17,421 bases of DNA from NCBI GenBank assembly GCA_002399265.1, contig DHDG01000052.1, forward strand, positions 7,237-24,657. The letters run 5' to 3'. Each line of letters opens with the position of its first letter. Positions within the stretch are counted from its first letter, which is position 1. The notes under the pieces were generated by a model, which was not told the origin of the DNA, searched no databases, and saw only the letters and a list, made by a program, of their open reading frames with translations. The position numbers and the translations under genes are program-made. This DNA is from Firmicutes bacterium UBA4882. Lineage in GTDB: Bacteria; Bacillota; UBA4882. Shown here piece after piece: positions 14,176-17,421 of this stretch.

Positions 14176-14925
14176 ATGAAAAACCCGCGTTTCTACATCG
14201 GCGTGATTTTGATTATTATAGGCGCACTTTCGCTAGTTGCCAGCGTGACTGATGCAGACAGCGAGTGGATCGGCTCAGGCATCTTTATGGTTGCCGCCGC
14301 GATTCTTTTTGTTGCCTATACCCAGACATCCAAAATTGGTTTCTTGATCCCAGCCTGTAATTGCTTTTTTATGGGTTTGTTTGTCTTTTATACTTCATTG
14401 CACGCCCCCATCAGAACCCCTTATGACCTAAGGTTTCTTTTCAATTTAGAGGGAACCATGTTTTTTCTTTCCCAGGCGCTGGCGTTTTTCACAATGTATT
14501 TACTAGGCTTGCGGCGCCGCTGGCCCCTAATTGTAGCTACCTGGCTTCTGCTATTTGCCGTTTTTATCGGTCTTTTTGCGGAAGGCCCCCTGCGTAACAT
14601 GGACGGAACAATTGTTGGCGGCATGTTCTTCTTGATGATAGGACTCGGATTTGGATTCCTTTATCTGTTTAAGGCAGGTTCCTGGACTCTTTACCCGGCT
14701 GGCGGGTTGCTGGCATTTGCCGCTTTTCTGTTTGTGATAGGGCTTTCATCTTATAGCACCCCGACGGCGATCTTTCTGCGTAAAGCATTACTGCCTTTTA
14801 TCCTGATCGCCTCCGGACTGGTGCTGCTTTTAAAATGGCAGAAAATTGATTCGCCAACCGGCTCTCCGAAAGAATCCGATTCTGATCCTAATATGCCTCC
14901 GGAATACCCGCCGGACTCCATGTAA
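14176..14925 (+). CDS. Multi-helix membrane protein of unknown function
   Basis: I do not recognise this 249-residue protein. It has about eight hydrophobic segments (roughly 6-24, 32-49, 53-72, 93-110, 116-134, 144-165, 170-190, 203-222), with short loops, and a hydrophilic Pro/Ser/Asp-rich end (about 226-249). No catalytic motif is visible. The start is well supported by AAGGAGGAG 7 bases before the ATG. It diverges from the DUF1648-type membrane gene, with a 219-base gap. The inverted-repeat element at 14939-14989 follows its stop. Confidence 0.75.
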   Translation: MKNPRFYIGVILIIIGALSLVASVTDADSEWIGSGIFMVAAAILFVAYTQTSKIGFLIPACNCFFMGLFVFYTSLHAPIRTPYDLRFLFNLEGTMFFLSQALAFFTMYLLGLRRRWPLIVATWLLLFAVFIGLFAEGPLRNMDGTIVGGMFFLMIGLGFGFLYLFKAGSWTLYPAGGLLAFAAFLFVIGLSSYSTPTAIFLRKALLPFILIASGLVLLLKWQKIDSPTGSPKESDSDPNMPPEYPPDSM

Positions 14926-14938
14926 TACTATGTTCCTT

Positions 14939-14989
14939 TTGGGGACAGACTTAAATGGGCTATTTTGATCCAAATAGGACTGTCCCCAA
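14939..14989. repeat. GGGGACAG inverted-repeat element
   Basis: TTGGGGACAG (14939-14948) is the exact reverse complement of CTGTCCCCAA (14980-14989). Inside it, CTATTT (14960-14965) pairs with AAATAG (14972-14977) around TGATCC. It sits between two plus-strand genes, 13 bases after a stop codon. It shares the GGGGAC outer core and general form with the element at 304-378, suggesting the same class of dispersed palindrome. It might also act as a weak terminator. Confidence 0.75.
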
Positions 14990-15035
14990 TCGATCGGCGG
15001 TCGGGCTCCAAATGGATCAATCAGGGGGTGTAATA

Positions 15036-15512
15036 ATGGATTCAGACGCTCGCCATCAGAAGATTAGGCGCTGCCTCGCGCTTTTGAAGAGTCTGCGCAA
15101 TGTGGCAGAAGAGATCACTTTGGTTGGTTCGTTCGGGCGGGGCGGTAATTACGCCATCAAACAGTTCAATCTGGTCCTTAGCAAATTGCGCCATGATCTG
15201 CCTGACCTGGAGCTTGATTTGTTTGAACCCTTGCCGGCAAACTCGGTCGACCCCGATGAGGAAGAGCGCTACCTGGCCGAGATGGGCGTAGCCGCCATAA
15301 TGCTGATTAAGTACCTCTCTTTGGAACTTAAGGGTGTCGATGATGATGATCTGAACTATGACGATGATTCTGACGATGAGGGCGACGAGGAAGACTGGGA
15401 CGAAGACGAGGACGATGAAGCTGACGAAGATTTCGATGATGCAGATGAGGAACGGGGCGAAGACGAGGAAGACGAGGAAGACGACGATGAATATGACGAC
15501 GACCAAAACTAG
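15036..15512 (+). CDS. Small protein with extreme Asp/Glu tail
   Basis: This is a 158-residue protein of unknown family. Residues 1-100 look like a folded, mostly helical domain with a basic start (RHQKIRRCLALLKSLR, 6-21) and a hydrophobic helix (about 82-98). Residues 101-158 are 43 Asp or Glu out of 58, by my count, with only one Arg and no Lys. The ATG at 15036 is preceded by GGGGG at 7 bases; an upstream in-frame ATG at 14955 begins inside the inverted repeat and is unlikely. Acidic tails of this kind occur in the RNA polymerase delta subunit and in nucleic-acid mimics, but the N-terminal domain does not look like delta. The rseP-type gene follows after 144 bases. Confidence 0.75.
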   Translation: MDSDARHQKIRRCLALLKSLRNVAEEITLVGSFGRGGNYAIKQFNLVLSKLRHDLPDLELDLFEPLPANSVDPDEEERYLAEMGVAAIMLIKYLSLELKGVDDDDLNYDDDSDDEGDEEDWDEDEDDEADEDFDDADEERGEDEEDEEDDDEYDDDQN

Positions 15513-15656
15513 AAAGACTGCCAACACCAGAGCGGCTGCCTTGGATCGATTCCGGAACTTTGAAACCCCGGCGGCGTTTATTAACTCATATTGATGTTTC
15601 ATGGCACTCCCGGCTGGCGAAGAAACTGATGTGCGAGAGGCAGGTTGCAGGTTATT

Positions 15657-16688
15657 ATGAACATTCTGGCAGCTGTTATTGGACTGAGCCTGGTTTTGTT
15701 CATCCATGAGTTAGGACATTTTTTCGGAGCCAGAGCAGGCGGCATGCGTGTTCGTCAGCTAGCCCTGGGCTTCGGCAAGCGCCTTTTTGGCATCAAAAAA
15801 GACGATACTGAATACCGCATGAACCTGATTCCATTTGGCGGATATACGCTGGTCGACGGCATCGAAAACCCCGACGATCCAGCAGAAAAGGCCGACCCAC
15901 GCAAAATGCAAAACCGTCCCGTGCTGTCACGGGTGATCTTTACCATTGGGGGACCGCTGTTCAACTTTGTGCTGGCCGCGCTGTTGATCTTTGCCATTAC
16001 AGCTGTGCAAGGTCTGCCGATTGGCAGCGAAGTATACATTGTCGAGGTTGAACAGGGTTCTGCCGCTGAAGCCGCCGGGCTGCTCCCCGGGGATATGATC
16101 ATTGATGTGAACGGGCAAGTGCTGGATTCGTCCGTCGCTTTGGGAGAATGGATGCGCCAAAATCCTTCCAACGATGCGCTGCAGCTACAATTACGGCGTG
16201 GGGACGCTGCTATTGCCAAGGAAATCGTGCCGCGTTCCGGGCGCCTTGGTATTTCAATGCGGGAAAAAGTCATTTACAGCCATGCAGCTGCCAGCATTGG
16301 TGCGATCTTGTCGCATACCGGTACGGTCATGCATGAAATGTCGACCACTGTCATCCGGGCTTTCGCAGCACTTTTCACTGGCAAAACCGGTCTGGATCAG
16401 TTTTCCGGTCCCATCGGCATGGTCTCGGGTGTAGCCGCCACTGCCGCCACCGGATGGACTAATTTCCTCACCGTTCTGGCTCTGATCAGCGTCAACCTCG
16501 GTTGGTTCAACCTTTTCCCATTCCCGGCTCTGGACGGCGGACGCTTGATTCTGCTGGGCCTGGAAGGCATTTTTGGCTTACGCATCAGCGATAAGAAACA
16601 AGCTATCGTGCATCTGGTCGGCTTTGCCGCGATCTTTCTGCTGATCATTTTTGTGACCGTGAAGGATGTGCTGCGGTTTGTAAGCTAA
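15657..16688 (+). CDS. rseP: RseP-type site-2 membrane metalloprotease (M50)
   Basis: This 343-residue intramembrane zinc protease cuts membrane-bound substrates, in relatives anti-sigma factors and signal-peptide remnants. It has the zinc motif HELGH (17-21) in the first helix, a helix near 92-118, one PDZ domain (about 126-195), and C-terminal helices with the second active-site motif, LDGG (292-295, in FPFPALDGGRL). I chose the ATG at 15657 because translation then begins at MNILAAVIGLSLVLFIHELGH, as in the family; a TTG at 15645 is an alternative with AGAGG upstream. In many bacteria rseP sits between dxr, cdsA and proS. None of these is beside it here, so it could be a paralogue or a moved copy. 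Confidence 0.92.
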   Translation: MNILAAVIGLSLVLFIHELGHFFGARAGGMRVRQLALGFGKRLFGIKKDDTEYRMNLIPFGGYTLVDGIENPDDPAEKADPRKMQNRPVLSRVIFTIGGPLFNFVLAALLIFAITAVQGLPIGSEVYIVEVEQGSAAEAAGLLPGDMIIDVNGQVLDSSVALGEWMRQNPSNDALQLQLRRGDAAIAKEIVPRSGRLGISMREKVIYSHAAASIGAILSHTGTVMHEMSTTVIRAFAALFTGKTGLDQFSGPIGMVSGVAATAATGWTNFLTVLALISVNLGWFNLFPFPALDGGRLILLGLEGIFGLRISDKKQAIVHLVGFAAIFLLIIFVTVKDVLRFVS

Positions 16689-16722
16689 CCGCGTCTGGTT
16701 GCCATTTCATATTTTTCCTATG

Positions 16723-17421
16723 TCAAATTGCGTGTTGTAGCCAAAACACTTCTTTCGCCCGATCGGCACTGCGATAGACATGTTCGAAGTACTTATCATT
16801 CAGTAATCCCAAGAAATGCAGCATGTTTTGGCGCGCTTCCGGAATAATATCATTGATTTGCTCATCCCGCTCAATAACAGCCGGACTATACGGTATCACG
16901 CCAAAACTGATGGAACTGGGAGCGAATATTTCATAGGGTACAGTCATCACCTGATGCTGAGGACGTATGATATCCACGAAAAGCCGCTGTGGTTCCCCGA
17001 CCCTGCATTCCTCGCCAAGAGCCAGAATGCGCTCGCCCGCCATTAAGATCGGCTTAATGCGCAGCAGATAAGCCGGTACACTGCAGATATCGCCATATTG
17101 TGTGACTAAGGCTTGGTCTTCTTCACTCGCCGGAATGTAGGTAACATAAAGATGGTCGTCCGTTAATTCAGGAGTGATGATTGTGCCAGTCAACAGAATC
17201 CGCTGACCGCGCATCATGGACTGCACGGTAACCTGAACAGATGAACGCCACTTGGTCGGGATTTCCGTCCATTCCCACACCCCGGAACTACCGTCTTCCC
17301 AAACATTATGCACTTCATACGGCAGGGTTCCCGGAATAAACGGAAACGGCTGCGGCATAATCAGGTGCATACGCTTCTGAAATGGTGCTTCACTCTCTGG
17401 ATCACCCGAGCTTTCAACGAG
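16723..17421 (-). CDS. Unrecognised protein, N-terminus beyond the window
   Basis: The minus-strand frame is open from its stop at 16723 to the right edge, at least 232 residues. An ATG at 17370 has no ribosome binding site and the frame upstream of it stays open, so the true start is probably outside. The protein is soluble, with alternating beta-type segments and no membrane helix or signal in the visible part. Blocks such as VQVTVQSMMRGQRILLTGTI and the aromatic-rich VWEWTEIPTKW look like a beta-sandwich, and the C-terminal 60 residues look helical. I could not match it to a family. It converges with the rseP gene at a gap of 34 bases. Confidence 0.65.
   Translation of the reverse strand, partial: LVESSGDPESEAPFQKRMHLIMPQPFPFIPGTLPYEVHNVWEDGSSGVWEWTEIPTKWRSSVQVTVQSMMRGQRILLTGTIITPELTDDHLYVTYIPASEEDQALVTQYGDICSVPAYLLRIKPILMAGERILALGEECRVGEPQRLFVDIIRPQHQVMTVPYEIFAPSSISFGVIPYSPAVIERDEQINDIIPEARQNMLHFLGLLNDKYFEHVYRSADRAKEVFWLQHAI

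Noticed and set aside
14955..15035. N-terminal extension of the acidic-tail protein
   Set aside because: The upstream ATG lies within the inverted repeat, while the ATG at 15036 has a well-placed G-rich ribosome binding site.
15042..15707. Minus-strand open frame rich in Val, Ile and Phe, looking like a membrane protein
   Set aside because: It is the antisense of the Asp/Glu codon run, which reads as Val/Ile/Leu/Phe. It also overlaps the start of rseP.

Overview
The window looks like chromosome from a member of the Bacillota, moderately GC-rich by eye. The Shine-Dalgarno sites are strong (GGAGG type), TTG and GTG starts are common, and the terminators are simple hairpins with T-runs. The gene content (ftsEX next to an EnvC-type M23 protein, a C-terminal processing protease, a MinJ-like PDZ protein and a YibQ-type divergent deacetylase, plus a two-gene transketolase) would suit a diderm Firmicute such as the Negativicutes. 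That placement is inference from gene content; no 16S or marker gene is present.

Layout. Positions 1-390 hold no convincing gene, but they carry a perfect 27-bp inverted repeat with a duplicated left end. On the minus strand, 391-2177 encode the two halves of a split transketolase, with a possible promoter upstream at 2252-2280. From 9648 down to 2614, also on the minus strand, runs an envelope/division operon: ftsE, ftsX, an EnvC-like M23 peptidase, an S41 protease, a MinJ-like membrane PDZ protein and a YibQ-family deacetylase. It has a good promoter at 9820-9847, a leader hairpin, an internal terminator-like hairpin and a clear terminator at 2524-2560. Diverging from it, 10006-12345 on the plus strand encodes a class A penicillin-binding protein with a cysteine-rich tail.

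The right third holds less certain genes. They are a small two-helix membrane protein with a CxCx4CxC tail (minus), a PH-like/DUF1648-type membrane protein (minus), a multi-helix membrane protein (plus), a second inverted-repeat element, a protein ending in an almost purely Asp/Glu tail (plus), an RseP-type site-2 protease (plus), and an unrecognised gene cut by the right edge (minus).

How they fit together. FtsEX is known to drive cell-wall hydrolases of the EnvC/CwlO type across the membrane during division. Here its likely partner follows directly in the operon, together with a processing protease, a division-site PDZ protein and a deacetylase-fold protein. A peptidoglycan synthase is fired from the same intergenic region in the other direction. 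The region therefore reads as a septal wall synthesis and remodelling locus. No phage genes, transposase, CRISPR array, tRNA or rRNA were seen.
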